DNA from: Amycolatopsis iheyensis
GTDB taxonomy: Bacteria > Actinomycetota > Actinomycetes > Mycobacteriales > Pseudonocardiaceae
NCBI RefSeq assembly: GCF_024703995.1
Contig: NZ_JAMXQV010000012.1
Location: 270,596-334,595, forward strand
DNA length: 64,000 nucleotides
Direction of reading: 5' to 3'
Part shown: piece by piece, positions 24,676-33,600 of the stretch
Layout of the letters: every line of letters starts with the position of its first letter
Position numbering within the stretch: position 1 is the stretch's first letter
Position numbers and translations under genes: made by a program
Notes under the pieces: model-generated
The model's database searches: none
The model's input: the letters and a program-made list of their open reading frames with translations, nothing else
Told to the model about the DNA's origin: nothing

Positions 24676-27600
24676 TCAGACCGGGGTGGGGCCGGGGGTG
24701 GTGTGGCCGGCCAGCTCGGCCGCGAGGTGACCCGCCAGGACGTCGACGTGGGGTGGGTCCAGCATTGTGCCGTGGTCGCCTGGGACCGGCTCGACGTGCA
24801 GGTCCGCGCAGGCTGTCGACCAGCCGGGGGCGGGGTCGGTGTCGCGGGGGTGGAACAGCACGACGCGGCCCGCGTACGGCGCGGCCGGCGCCGGGCCCGG
24901 GTCGAGCAGCACCACGACGTCGACCGGCTCGCCCAGCGACGCCAGCCGCCGCGCGGTCTCGTAGGCGAGCACCCCGCCCGCCAGCCGACGCACGCCCGCC
25001 GCCCGCAACACTTCGGCGCACCGGGCCGCCGTCCCGGGGCCCGCGAAGCCGTAGCACGGGACGTCGCCGAGGCGGTCCAGCAGCGGGGCGTACCCGCCGG
25101 CGTCGCCGAACAACGCCAGCGGCGTGCCCGTACCCGGGCGCAGGACCCGCAGCTGGAGCGCCGGAGCCGTGACGTACTCGGCGAGATCGGCCAGGCTCGC
25201 GCCGCGCAGCAGCAGCGGGACCGGCAGCGTCACCCCGAACTCGCGCTCGGCCGCGGTCCGGGCGCGCATCGCCGTCAGGGAGTCGAGGCCGAGCTCGATC
25301 AGCGGCACGTCCCGGGTCACCTCGTGCGGCGCGCACCCGAGCAGCCCGGCGAGGATGTCCGCCAGCCGCTCGTGCGGGGTGGCGGCCGGCCCCGGCACGT
25401 CGTCGAGCACCGCCGAGAAGAACGGCCGCCGGGTCAGCTCCGGGAACTGCGCGGCGACGCGGCCCGCGTCGAACCGCGTGATCCCGACCGACGGCCGGTC
25501 CGAGGCGAGCACGGCGGGCAGGGCGTCGAGGCCTTCGGCGAGCGGCATCGGGTCGCCTGCCGCCCACGGGCCCCAGTTCACCGTCGCCGCGGGCAGGCCC
25601 CGCGACCGGCGCCACTCGGCGAACGCGTCCAGCCAGGCGTCCGCCGTCGCCTGGGCGGTCCGGCCGGGCGCGCCGAGCAATGCCGCCGAGGACGAGTACA
25701 GCAGCCACCAGTCCGGCGGGGTGTCGGCGGTCGCCTCGTGCAGCCGGCGCGCGCCGAGCACCTTCGCGCGCCAGCCGTCGCCGGCGGCGTGCACGATTCC
25801 CCGCAGTGGCAGGCCGTCCGCGGTGGCCGCGGCGACCAGCCGTTCCGCCACCCCGGGTTCGGCGATGTCGCCGGCGACGACCACGACGTCCACTCCGGAC
25901 AGTCCGGCGACCCCGGCGGAACGTCCACACAGGACGATGCGGGTCGCGCCGTCGGCCGCCAGCCGGCGCGCGGTCGCCCGGCCCAGCGTGCCGAAACCGC
26001 CGGTGATCACGTAGGCGCCGGGCCCGGTCGCCCCGCCGTCGACCAGCGGCACCCGGGTCAGCCGGGCCGCGTACCGGACGTCGTGGCGCCAGCGCACCTC
26101 GTCCTCGGGCGCGGCCGACCGCAGCTCGCGCACGAGTGAGTCCACATCGGACCGCGCGTCGAGGTCGACCAGGCTCGCGCGCAGCTCCGGCCGGTCGAAC
26201 GCGAGCACCCGCACCAGCCCGCGCAGGAACACCAGCCCCGGCTCGCCACTGGACTGCGTGACCAGGTGGAGCCGGACGCCGTCGCCGAGGCGGGTGACGA
26301 CGTCGAGCACGGCCCGCAGCAGCTCCCGCGCGTCTTCCGGGTCGTGGTAGGCGTGCGGCGCGCCGGTCAGGAAGACGACGCCCCGCACCGCGCGCCCGGC
26401 CAGGAACCCGGGCAGCTCGTCGAGGTCGTCCCGGGGCAGGGAAAGCGCTTCATCGCCGGCTTCGGCCAAGGCCACGGCCAGCGCCACGGCCCGGCCGAGC
26501 GCGACCGGGTGCTCGTCGGTCAGCAGCAGCCACGACCCCGGCTCCCGCGGTGGCACCGGCCGCAGCGGGGTTTCGACCCAGCCGGTCCCGAACGCACGCG
26601 CGGCGAGCGGGGCACGACCGGGGTCCTGGAACCGGACGTCCGCGAGATCGGCGACGACCTCGCCGTCCGCGGCGAGCAGCTGGACCTCGGCCGGCGTGGC
26701 GGCGAAACGCACCGCCCGGCGCGGGTCGCCGAGCAGCCGCACCCGGCCGATCCCGGTCGCCAGCTGCCCGGCCGCGGCGAGCGCCCGCACGCAGCGGGCC
26801 GCCCGGACCGGGTGCAGGACATACCCGGGATCGCCGGGGTCGGCCGGCAGATGGTCCACTTCGGACAGCGCGGCAGGAGCCGGCTCGGTGTCCGCCGAAA
26901 CCCACGCCGTCGCGTGCCGCACCCAGCCCGCACCCGCCCTGGCCCGTACGACGGCGGCGCCGTCGGCCCGGATTTCCGTACTGAGCAAGGTTTCCCCGGT
27001 GATCGCGAGCATCCGGTGGACTTCGAGGCCGTCGACGCGGACCCGCTCGGCGCCCAGCAACTGGCGGGCCCCGGCGAGGAACAGCTCGAGGAACCCCGTC
27101 GCCGGGAACACCGGAACGCCGCGCACCCGGTGTTCGCCGAGCCACGCGGGCTCGTCCGGCGTGATCGTCGCCTGCCACAGGTGCCGGTCTTCGTCCGGCA
27201 CTTCGACGCGCGTGCCGAGCAGCGGGTGGCCGTCGGTCCGCCGCGGCGGGCGGAACGCGTGACGCTCCCACGGCGGCGGAGGCAGGTCGAGCACCGGCGC
27301 TTCCCGGTAGCGCCGGGTGAGCACGGCCGGGTGCCCGGCGGTGTGGAGCTCGGCCAGCGAGCGTGCGTAAGCGTTTTCTTCCCCGTCGCGGCGGCTCAGC
27401 GTGGCCAGTGTCCGGACGTCGGCGCCGGCCGCGTGCGCGATCCGCTCGACGGCGGGCAGCGCGATCGGGTGCGGGGAGATCTCGAGGAACCACCGGTGCC
27501 CGTCGGCGACCGCGGCGGCGACCGCCCGGTCGAACCGGACCGGGCGGCGCAGGTGCGTCACCCAGTGGTCCGCGTCGAAGACCGGCACCGCACGAGGGTC

Positions 27601-29901
27601 GTCGAGCACGCTCGAGTAGCAGGCCGTCAGCGGCGCCCGGGGCCGCAGGCCGCCGAGTGCGGCCCGGAACGCCGGCAGGACCGGCTCGACCGCGGCGGAA
27701 TGTCCCGCCCCCGCAACGGAAATCCGGCGCGCCCACCGGCCGAGACCGTCCACTTGGGTCACCAGCGCCGTGATGTCCTCGGGCGGGCCCAGGACCGCGC
27801 ACTGGGTCGGCGTCTCCTCCACCACGACCGTGACGGCCGGGAACCGCGCCCGCAGCTCGGCCGCGGACAGCTCGACCAGCGCCATCGCCTCGACGGGCAG
27901 GCCCGCGAGCAGCTTCGCCCGGCTGACGACGATGTCGAGCCCTTCGCCGGGGTCCAGCGCACCCGCGACGACGGCCGCGGCGACCTCACCCATCGAATGC
28001 CCGAGCACGGCGGCCGGCTCGACACCGTGCGCGCGCCACCACGCGGCCAGGGCGACCTGGGCGCCGAAGACCAGCGGCCGCGCCGTCGCCGGGTCGCCGA
28101 GGTCGGCCTGGCGTTGCCGCAGCGCGCCGCGCAGCGAAAACCCGGCCTTGGCCAGGAACAGCGGTTCCAGCGCGGCCACCGCGACCCGGAACTCCGGCTC
28201 GGCGCTCAGCAGCCGCCGGCCCATCGCGGGCCACTGCGAGCCGTACCCCGAGAAGACGAAGACCGGGCGCGGAGTTTCGCGCCCGGTCGTTCCCCGCACG
28301 ACGTCCGCCGTGGCCCCGCCGCCCGCCACGGCCCGCAGGCCCGCGGTCAGGGCGGCACGCGACGACGTGACGACGGCGGCCCGCAGCGGCAGCTGCTCCC
28401 GGCGGCGGGCGAGCGTCGCGGCCAGGTCCCCCGGCGCGGTGCCCCGGCCCGGGCCGGCGAGCCAGCCGGCCAGCTCGCCGGCCCGGCGGCACAATGCCCG
28501 TTCCGAACGGGCCGACACCGTGAAGACCTGCGGCCGGCCGTTCCAGCGCGAACCCGGCGCCGCCGGCTCGAGGGGTTTCGGCCACTCCTCCAAGACGACG
28601 TGCGCGTGCGTGCCGCCGGCCCCGGACGCCGAGACGCCGGCCCGCGCGGTGCCGCCGTAGCGCGGCCAGCTCGCCGCTTTGTCCACAACGGACAGCCGGC
28701 CGCCGTCGGCGGTGAACCGCGGCGACGGCGGGATCCGGTCGTGCCAGAGCGCCAGCACCACCTTGAGCAGGCCGAGAATGCCCGCCGCGGCTTCGAGGTT
28801 CCCGAAGCCGGTCCGGGCGCAGCCGAGCAGCACCGGCCGCCGCGGGGCCCGGCCGCGGCCCAGCACGACGTCGAGGGCACGGGCTTCGAGCGGGTCGCCG
28901 TGCACCTCGACGTAGTCCACAGTGGACGGCTCCGAGCTCGCGACGGCGTGCGCGTCGGCCAGCACCTGCTCTCGTGCGGCCGGTCCGGCAGCGCGGCCGT
29001 CCGAGCCGACCGCGCTGCCGCGCAGCACGGCGAGCACGCGGTCGCCGTCGCGGCGGGCGTCGGTGAGCCGCTTCAGCACCACGACCCCGCAGCCCTCGCC
29101 GGGTACGCCTTCGGCCGGCGCGAGCAGGAGGTGGATCCCGGTGGCGAGCGCCAGGTCGGCCTCACCCGCCGCCAGAGCGCGGACCGCGTGGTGCACGGCG
29201 ACCAGCGCCGCCGAGTCCGCGGTGTCCACGACCAGGCTCGGCCCGCGCAGGTCGAAGCGGTCCGACACGCGGTTGGCGATCATCGACGCGGCCTCGGCCG
29301 AGACGCCGGCGAACACTCCGGTGCGGCTGCCGCGCAGGGTGCCGGGGGCGATGCCGGCGTGTTCGAGCGCGGCCCAGGTCGTCTCGAGGACGATCCGCTG
29401 CCGCGGGTCCATCGCCGCGGCTTCGGCGGCGCCGATGCCGAAGAAGCCCGCGTCGAACCCGGCGACGTCGGCGAGGAACGCGCCCCGCCGCCCGGGTGCG
29501 AACCACGCCCGCCGGTCGGCCGGTGGCGTGCCGAGCACGGTGGACCCGGCCAGCAGCGCGCGCCACAGCTCGTCCGGTGACTCGATGCCACCCGGCAGCC
29601 GGCAGCCGAGGCCGAGCACCGCGACCGGTTCGCCGGGCCGCGGCCGGGGCCGGGCGTCCGCCGCGGACCCGTCGGCGAGCGCGGTCGCCAGCGCCGCGAT
29701 CGACGGGTACCGCCAGAGCAGGCCGAGGTCGGGTTCGTGCCCGAGCAGCTCCCCGAGCTCGGCGGCCACGGTCACGACGTCCCGCGACGACAGCCCGAGT
29801 TCGGCCGGCGGCACGCCCGAGTCGACGAGCTCCGGCGAGAGGCCGGCGAGCCCGGCGATCCGCTCGGTGAGCCAGCGGCGGAGCTCGCCGGGGTCGGTCA
29901 T
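24676..29901 (-). CDS. Pks13/MAS-like type I polyketide synthase with degenerate catalytic sites
   Basis: 1741 aa from ATG 29901, overlapping the ligase stop (ATGA). Domain order: N-terminal ACP (LGLSSRDVV, ~36), KS ~93-520, AT (GHSMGE ~634), DH ~900-1080, KR ~1290-1450, ACP (LGLDSLTAM ~1540), TE ~1570-1741. ACP-KS-AT at the front and TE at the end, with a ligase upstream, is the Pks13/FadD32-like plan of acyl-chain synthases. Odd: the KS nucleophile Cys is Asp (DTADSAALVAVH, residue 229); the first KS His motif is shortened to VEVHGDPLEA; the second KS His is Asn (TGFGNLEAAAG). DH has its HxxxGxxxxP but not the second-motif Asp; the KR Tyr and Asn read Gln and Asp (TAQATADAW); TE lacks the G-x-S-x-G elbow (RRLAGGVLAYE). 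The AT and both carrier sites look intact. No frameshift, stop or change in base use. A structural or carrier role, or early decay, is possible. Confidence 0.8.
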   Translation of the reverse strand: MTDPGELRRWLTERIAGLAGLSPELVDSGVPPAELGLSSRDVVTVAAELGELLGHEPDLGLLWRYPSIAALATALADGSAADARPRPRPGEPVAVLGLGCRLPGGIESPDELWRALLAGSTVLGTPPADRRAWFAPGRRGAFLADVAGFDAGFFGIGAAEAAAMDPRQRIVLETTWAALEHAGIAPGTLRGSRTGVFAGVSAEAASMIANRVSDRFDLRGPSLVVDTADSAALVAVHHAVRALAAGEADLALATGIHLLLAPAEGVPGEGCGVVVLKRLTDARRDGDRVLAVLRGSAVGSDGRAAGPAAREQVLADAHAVASSEPSTVDYVEVHGDPLEARALDVVLGRGRAPRRPVLLGCARTGFGNLEAAAGILGLLKVVLALWHDRIPPSPRFTADGGRLSVVDKAASWPRYGGTARAGVSASGAGGTHAHVVLEEWPKPLEPAAPGSRWNGRPQVFTVSARSERALCRRAGELAGWLAGPGRGTAPGDLAATLARRREQLPLRAAVVTSSRAALTAGLRAVAGGGATADVVRGTTGRETPRPVFVFSGYGSQWPAMGRRLLSAEPEFRVAVAALEPLFLAKAGFSLRGALRQRQADLGDPATARPLVFGAQVALAAWWRAHGVEPAAVLGHSMGEVAAAVVAGALDPGEGLDIVVSRAKLLAGLPVEAMALVELSAAELRARFPAVTVVVEETPTQCAVLGPPEDITALVTQVDGLGRWARRISVAGAGHSAAVEPVLPAFRAALGGLRPRAPLTACYSSVLDDPRAVPVFDADHWVTHLRRPVRFDRAVAAAVADGHRWFLEISPHPIALPAVERIAHAAGADVRTLATLSRRDGEENAYARSLAELHTAGHPAVLTRRYREAPVLDLPPPPWERHAFRPPRRTDGHPLLGTRVEVPDEDRHLWQATITPDEPAWLGEHRVRGVPVFPATGFLELFLAGARQLLGAERVRVDGLEVHRMLAITGETLLSTEIRADGAAVVRARAGAGWVRHATAWVSADTEPAPAALSEVDHLPADPGDPGYVLHPVRAARCVRALAAAGQLATGIGRVRLLGDPRRAVRFAATPAEVQLLAADGEVVADLADVRFQDPGRAPLAARAFGTGWVETPLRPVPPREPGSWLLLTDEHPVALGRAVALAVALAEAGDEALSLPRDDLDELPGFLAGRAVRGVVFLTGAPHAYHDPEDARELLRAVLDVVTRLGDGVRLHLVTQSSGEPGLVFLRGLVRVLAFDRPELRASLVDLDARSDVDSLVRELRSAAPEDEVRWRHDVRYAARLTRVPLVDGGATGPGAYVITGGFGTLGRATARRLAADGATRIVLCGRSAGVAGLSGVDVVVVAGDIAEPGVAERLVAAATADGLPLRGIVHAAGDGWRAKVLGARRLHEATADTPPDWWLLYSSSAALLGAPGRTAQATADAWLDAFAEWRRSRGLPAATVNWGPWAAGDPMPLAEGLDALPAVLASDRPSVGITRFDAGRVAAQFPELTRRPFFSAVLDDVPGPAATPHERLADILAGLLGCAPHEVTRDVPLIELGLDSLTAMRARTAAEREFGVTLPVPLLLRGASLADLAEYVTAPALQLRVLRPGTGTPLALFGDAGGYAPLLDRLGDVPCYGFAGPGTAARCAEVLRAAGVRRLAGGVLAYETARRLASLGEPVDVVVLLDPGPAPAAPYAGRVVLFHPRDTDPAPGWSTACADLHVEPVPGDHGTMLDPPHVDVLAGHLAAELAGHTTPGPTPV

Positions 29902-31274
29902 CGCAGGCCGTCCTCGGCGAGCAGGCCGGCGGCGAACCGGTCGCGGCACAGGCCTCGCGTGGGCGGCAGCCCGCCCGGCGGCAGCACGACGACCCGCCGG
30001 GGCGCGAGCCCGTGCCCGGCCGCCAGCGCGGCCCGCACCGCGCGTTCGACCTCGCCCCGGGGCGGCGGGACGACCCCCGTGGCCAGCTCGACGCCGAGCA
30101 CGGCGCCGGCCGGGTCACCGGCCGCGAAGGCGATCGAGCGGCACACCGCCGGGTGCGCCCCGGTCGCCGTCGCTTCGAGATCGGTGGGGCGGTGGCCCGC
30201 GACCAGGTCCTCGCACCGGCCCGTCACCGTCAGCTCGCCGGACGCGGCCAGCACGCCGATGTCGCCGGTGCGCAGCCACCACCGCGGTTCGTCGTCGCCG
30301 GTGATCAGGGCGCAGAACACACGCGCGGACTCCTCGGGCCGGTTCCAGTAGCCGCGCGCGACGTTCGGGCCGCTCACCCAGAGCTCGCCGGCCGTTCCCG
30401 CGGGCAGCCGCCGCCCGTCGGCGTCGACGATCGCGACCAGCTGCCCGGCGGGTTCGCCCGCCACGGCGACCAGGGCCGTCGCTTCGGCGAGGACGTGACA
30501 CACCCGCGACGCGCCGACCGCGTCCCGCAGCCGGGCCAGGTCCGGGTCGGCGTCGCTCACCAAGGTGGCGGCGTCGGGCCAGTGGAGCCCGTCGGCCAGG
30601 ACTCGCTGCCGGTCGACGAGCACCGCCGGACGTCCCGTGGTCACCGGCAGCGCGATCGTGAGCAACAGCCCCAGGGGATCATCCGGCGGCAGCCAGCTCA
30701 CCACGGTCCGCTCCGGCAGCACGGTGGCCGCCTGGCGCGCATTGGCCACCACGTTCGCGTGCGTGACCATCACCCCGCCCGGGTACTGCAGAAAAGCCAC
30801 GTCTTCGGCGGCCACCGGATCTTCGGTGAAATCCGGCGCGGCATCGACGATATCGACGGCCAGCACCCGGTGCCCGCACGTCTCCAAACCCGCGAGGAAT
30901 CGCCGGGTGGCGGGCACGGTGTCCGCGGTGGCCAGCACGATCGACGGTTCCGCGTCGGCGAAGGCCGCCCGGCCGGGCCGCGGGATGGCGACCAGGCCGG
31001 CCCGGATCGCGCCGAGGAACGCGACGACGTGCTCCGGCGACGGGGCGATGAGAATCGCGGCGCGCTGCCCGGGTGCGGTGACCTGGCGCAACGCCGCGGC
31101 GACTGCGGTGACCCGGCGGTCCAGCTCGCCCCAGGTCAGCGTGTCGCCCCCGAGCCGGCTCAGCGCCGGTTCGCCGGCCGCCGCCGCGGCGCGGGCGGTC
31201 AGCAGGGTCGAGAGCGTGGTGGCGCCGGCCCCGGCGGCGCGACCACCGAAAACCCGTTCAGAACTCGTGAGCAT
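29898..31274 (-). CDS. fatty-acyl-AMP-ligase-like protein lacking the P-loop
   Basis: 458 aa from ATG 31274 (GAGGAA 6 bases before). It aligns by eye with FAAL/acyl-CoA-synthetase proteins: LTWGELDRRVTAVAAALR, VVSWLPPDD, GELWVSGPNVARGYWNRPEE, WWLRTGDIGVLAASGELTVTGR. It is ~120 residues shorter than usual. Where LQY-TSGST-x2-P-x-G is expected it reads LQYPGGVMVTHANV, so the ATP-phosphate P-loop is missing (~residue 163); the SWLPPYHDMG motif has become LPPDDPLG; and the C-terminal catalytic Lys segment reads PPTRGLCRDRF without SGK. Normal members activate fatty acids as acyl-AMP and load them on the PKS N-terminal ACP, as FadD32 does for Pks13. The overlap with the PKS gene keeps that pairing, but activity is doubtful. 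Confidence 0.75.
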   Translation of the reverse strand: MLTSSERVFGGRAAGAGATTLSTLLTARAAAAAGEPALSRLGGDTLTWGELDRRVTAVAAALRQVTAPGQRAAILIAPSPEHVVAFLGAIRAGLVAIPRPGRAAFADAEPSIVLATADTVPATRRFLAGLETCGHRVLAVDIVDAAPDFTEDPVAAEDVAFLQYPGGVMVTHANVVANARQAATVLPERTVVSWLPPDDPLGLLLTIALPVTTGRPAVLVDRQRVLADGLHWPDAATLVSDADPDLARLRDAVGASRVCHVLAEATALVAVAGEPAGQLVAIVDADGRRLPAGTAGELWVSGPNVARGYWNRPEESARVFCALITGDDEPRWWLRTGDIGVLAASGELTVTGRCEDLVAGHRPTDLEATATGAHPAVCRSIAFAAGDPAGAVLGVELATGVVPPPRGEVERAVRAALAAGHGLAPRRVVVLPPGGLPPTRGLCRDRFAAGLLAEDGLR

Positions 31275-31403
31275 GGATTCCTCGCGCATTTCTCGCGGCG
31301 GACCGGTGATTCACCGTATTTCCCGCGTTGAATCCCTGTCAACGAATCGGGAATGCCCGGAAATACTTTGTCATTCACTTCACTGCGCGACGGGCAACGC
31401 CTG

Positions 31404-31418
31404 TTGTCAACGTGACAA
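31404..31418. promoter_or_regulatory. TTGTCA-ACG-TGACAA dyad, candidate operator
   Basis: An exact 6-base inverted repeat with a 3-base spacer, between the end of the mce operon and the start of the ligase gene 130 bases away. A half-site (TTGTCAT, 31368-31374) lies closer to the ligase gene. The same half-site recurs in other promoter regions of the window (12684, 20690, 21717, 41151, 41176, 42866, 42951, 58525). Confidence 0.45.
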
Positions 31419-32003
31419 TCACGCGGCGGACATCCCGGTGACCCGCCACTTCCCGGCCACGCGTTCGGCCGTGACGCTCAGCTGGGCGGCACCCGTGCTG
31501 TGCTGCCCGTCGCCGCGGGTGCCGGTCTGGTCGAGGAACACCAGCAGGGCCGCGCGGTCGCCGTCGAGCAGCTTCACCCCGGCCGCGACCGCGGTCGAGG
31601 TGACCACGAGCTGCTGGTCGGCGGCCAGCTTCCGGACCTCGCCGAAGAGCTGGTCGTACTGCGCGAGGGCGGGCCCGGAGAGGAGGTCCTTCGCCGCCCG
31701 TTCGTTCTTGGCCGGGTCGTCGTAGCGGTAGGAGAACAGCGTGCCGAGCGCGGCGCTGATCTGCTTCCCCGCGTCCGCGGTGCCCGCGACGTCGGACAAC
31801 GCGGTGTTGTGCGCGACGACGGCGTTCGTGTTCCGCGTCTCGAGCGTGCCCCAGCCGGCGAGCCCGGCCATCAGGACGGCGATCGCGACGAGCACCCACG
31901 GCACCCGGCGCCGGGACGCCACGACCGGTGTTTCGGGCTCCGGCGCCGGATCGTGGTGGCGGCCCGCGACCTTCACCGCGCGTTTCTTCGTGGGCACGGT
32001 CAT
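31419..32003 (-). CDS. Mce-associated membrane protein (Mas-like), last gene of the mce operon
   Basis: 194 aa from ATG 32003, overlapping the upstream stop by 4 bases. A basic cytoplasmic N-terminus (~1-40), one TM helix (VPWVLVAIAVLMAGLAGW) and an outer domain with SDVAGTADAGKQISAALGTLFSYRYDDPAKNERAA and a final VTAERVAGKWRVTGM. This is the pattern of Mce-associated membrane proteins found at the 3' end of actinobacterial mce operons, thought to stabilise the Mce lipid importer. Confidence 0.82.
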   Translation of the reverse strand: MTVPTKKRAVKVAGRHHDPAPEPETPVVASRRRVPWVLVAIAVLMAGLAGWGTLETRNTNAVVAHNTALSDVAGTADAGKQISAALGTLFSYRYDDPAKNERAAKDLLSGPALAQYDQLFGEVRKLAADQQLVVTSTAVAAGVKLLDGDRAALLVFLDQTGTRGDGQHSTGAAQLSVTAERVAGKWRVTGMSAA

Positions 32004-32497
32004 GGCGCCTCCCCCGTCGGGACCTGACCGAGCCCGGTGACGCGCCAGCCGTCGGGCCCGCGGGTCAGGTCGGCCTGGAACCGGTTGCGTTTCGTCACGG
32101 CGTCGCCGCCTTCGGGCGTCACCACCAGCTCGACGGACGCGATCAGCTTCGCCGTCCCCGCGCCGGTGTCCACTTCGGTCACCGCGGCGTCGGTCACCTT
32201 GCCGGTGGTCACGGTCTTCGCCTGCGCGATCCGGTCGAGGCTCCCCTGACGATCGGCCGCCAGCTCGTCGTGCAACGCGCCACCCGAAAGCTCCAGCCAG
32301 TGCTGGTACCCCGGCGCGGCCCGGCGGTAGTCCAAAGTGGTCAGTCCGGCGACCGCGGTGCGGCCCGCCGCGAGCGCGTCCTCGCGGACGACCGCACGCG
32401 CGACGCCGTCGTCGTGCGCCGCCTGCCACCAGGTGAACCCGGACCACCCGGCCGCCGCGGTCGCCACGACCACGGCCAGCCACGCGAAGATCTTCAC
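32000..32497 (-). CDS. Mce-associated membrane protein
   Basis: 165 aa from GTG 32497, overlapping the MceF stop (GTGA). An N-terminal TM helix (VKIFAWLAVVVATAAAGWSGF) is followed by an outer domain like that of the next gene (ALAAGRTAVAGLTTLDYRRAAPGYQHWLELS and a closing GPDGWRVTGLGQV). The two are diverged relatives. Role as for other Mce-associated proteins: an accessory of the lipid transporter at the outer face of the membrane. Confidence 0.82.
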   Translation of the reverse strand: MKIFAWLAVVVATAAAGWSGFTWWQAAHDDGVARAVVREDALAAGRTAVAGLTTLDYRRAAPGYQHWLELSGGALHDELAADRQGSLDRIAQAKTVTTGKVTDAAVTEVDTGAGTAKLIASVELVVTPEGGDAVTKRNRFQADLTRGPDGWRVTGLGQVPTGEAP

Positions 32498-33600
32498 GGC
32501 CGTCCTCCCGGTGCGTTCTGCGAACCCCGCACGTTCGTCGGGTCGCCCTTCGGCAGCGCGCAGCGCGCGGCCGTGTTCAGCGGACGCGTCGAGGTGTCGA
32601 GCCCGTTGTGGTACGGCGTCGCGTACCCGGAGGTGCACGGCGGCGGGTCGAAGAACGTCAGCGACAGTCCGAAGTGGGCACCGTCCGGCCGCACCACCGC
32701 GCTGCCCGCGGCGACCGCCTCCGGCGCGGTGATCAGCAGCTGCCGCAGCCCGCTTTGCCGTGCTTCGAGGACGTCCGCGGTGGTCAGCAGGTTGGCCAGC
32801 AGCACACCCAGCTGCGGCCCGGAGTCCCGGATCAGCGCGCCGACCTCGTTCGCCGCCGCGGGCACGGCCGGGATGAGCGTGCGCAGGTCGCCGTCGGCCT
32901 GCTTCAGCGTCGACGCGAGCAGCTTGGCGTTGGCGCCGAACTCGCGGATCGCGCCGGCCTGCTGGACCTGGGTGTCGAGCACCGTGTGCGCGTCGGTGAC
33001 GAACCGGGTCAGCGGCGCGACGTGCGCGCTCGCCGCCTGGACGAACTCGATGCCGCGGCCGACGAGCTGGTCGAGCGCCGGGCCGGCGTCGGACGTCGCG
33101 TTGTAGAGCTCGTCGACCACCGTCCGCAGCGCGGGTTTGGGCACCGACGCGGCGAAGGAGTCCACTGTCGACAAAACGACGTCGACCGGCAGCGGGATCT
33201 TGGTGTCGGCCTGCGTGATCACCGAACCGTCGTGCAGCTTCTCCCCGCCGTCGGTGCGCGGCCGCAGGTCGACGTACTGCTCGCCGACGGCGGACCGGTC
33301 GGCGACGACGGCTTCGGTGTCGGCCGGGACCGGCGTGGTGCCGGAGTCGATCTCGAGGTCGGCTTCCATCCCGGCGGGGGTCAGCCGCAGCTCGCCGACG
33401 CGGCCGATCGGCACGCCGCGGTAGGTGACCTCGGCGTTGGTGAAGATGCCGCCACCGGTCGGGAACTGCGCTTTCACGGTGTAGCCGCGGTCGAAGAACA
33501 CCTTGTCGAGGCCGGCGTAGGTGGCCCCGACGTAGGCGACGCCGACCACGGCGATGACGACGAAGATCGTCACCTGGACACGCACGAACCGGGTCAGCAT
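32494..33600 (-). CDS. mceF: Mce family protein MceF
   Basis: 368 aa from ATG 33600, overlapping the preceding stop by one base (TGATG). N-terminal TM anchor (VQVTIFVVIAVVGVAYVGATYAG), then the Mce/MlaD beta-barrel domain (YTVKAQFPTGGGIFTNAEVTYRGVPIGRVGELRL), then a long helical region. Sixth and last of the Mce proteins, by order and by its TPxGG(G)IFTNAEVTYRG-type MlaD motif. The six proteins are thought to form a tunnel carrying lipids or sterols across the periplasm to the YrbE permeases. Confidence 0.93.
   Translation of the reverse strand: MLTRFVRVQVTIFVVIAVVGVAYVGATYAGLDKVFFDRGYTVKAQFPTGGGIFTNAEVTYRGVPIGRVGELRLTPAGMEADLEIDSGTTPVPADTEAVVADRSAVGEQYVDLRPRTDGGEKLHDGSVITQADTKIPLPVDVVLSTVDSFAASVPKPALRTVVDELYNATSDAGPALDQLVGRGIEFVQAASAHVAPLTRFVTDAHTVLDTQVQQAGAIREFGANAKLLASTLKQADGDLRTLIPAVPAAANEVGALIRDSGPQLGVLLANLLTTADVLEARQSGLRQLLITAPEAVAAGSAVVRPDGAHFGLSLTFFDPPPCTSGYATPYHNGLDTSTRPLNTAARCALPKGDPTNVRGSQNAPGGRP

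Noticed and set aside
26266..29580. A 1100-codon plus-strand frame opposite the PKS
   Set aside because: Composition is low-complexity Arg/Gly/Gln with no recognisable motif and no ribosome site; it is a shadow of the PKS frame.
24676..29901. Calling the PKS a pseudogene
   Set aside because: The frame is intact over 1741 codons with normal base use, AT and carrier motifs are kept, and coupling to the ligase gene is preserved; changes are confined to particular catalytic sites.
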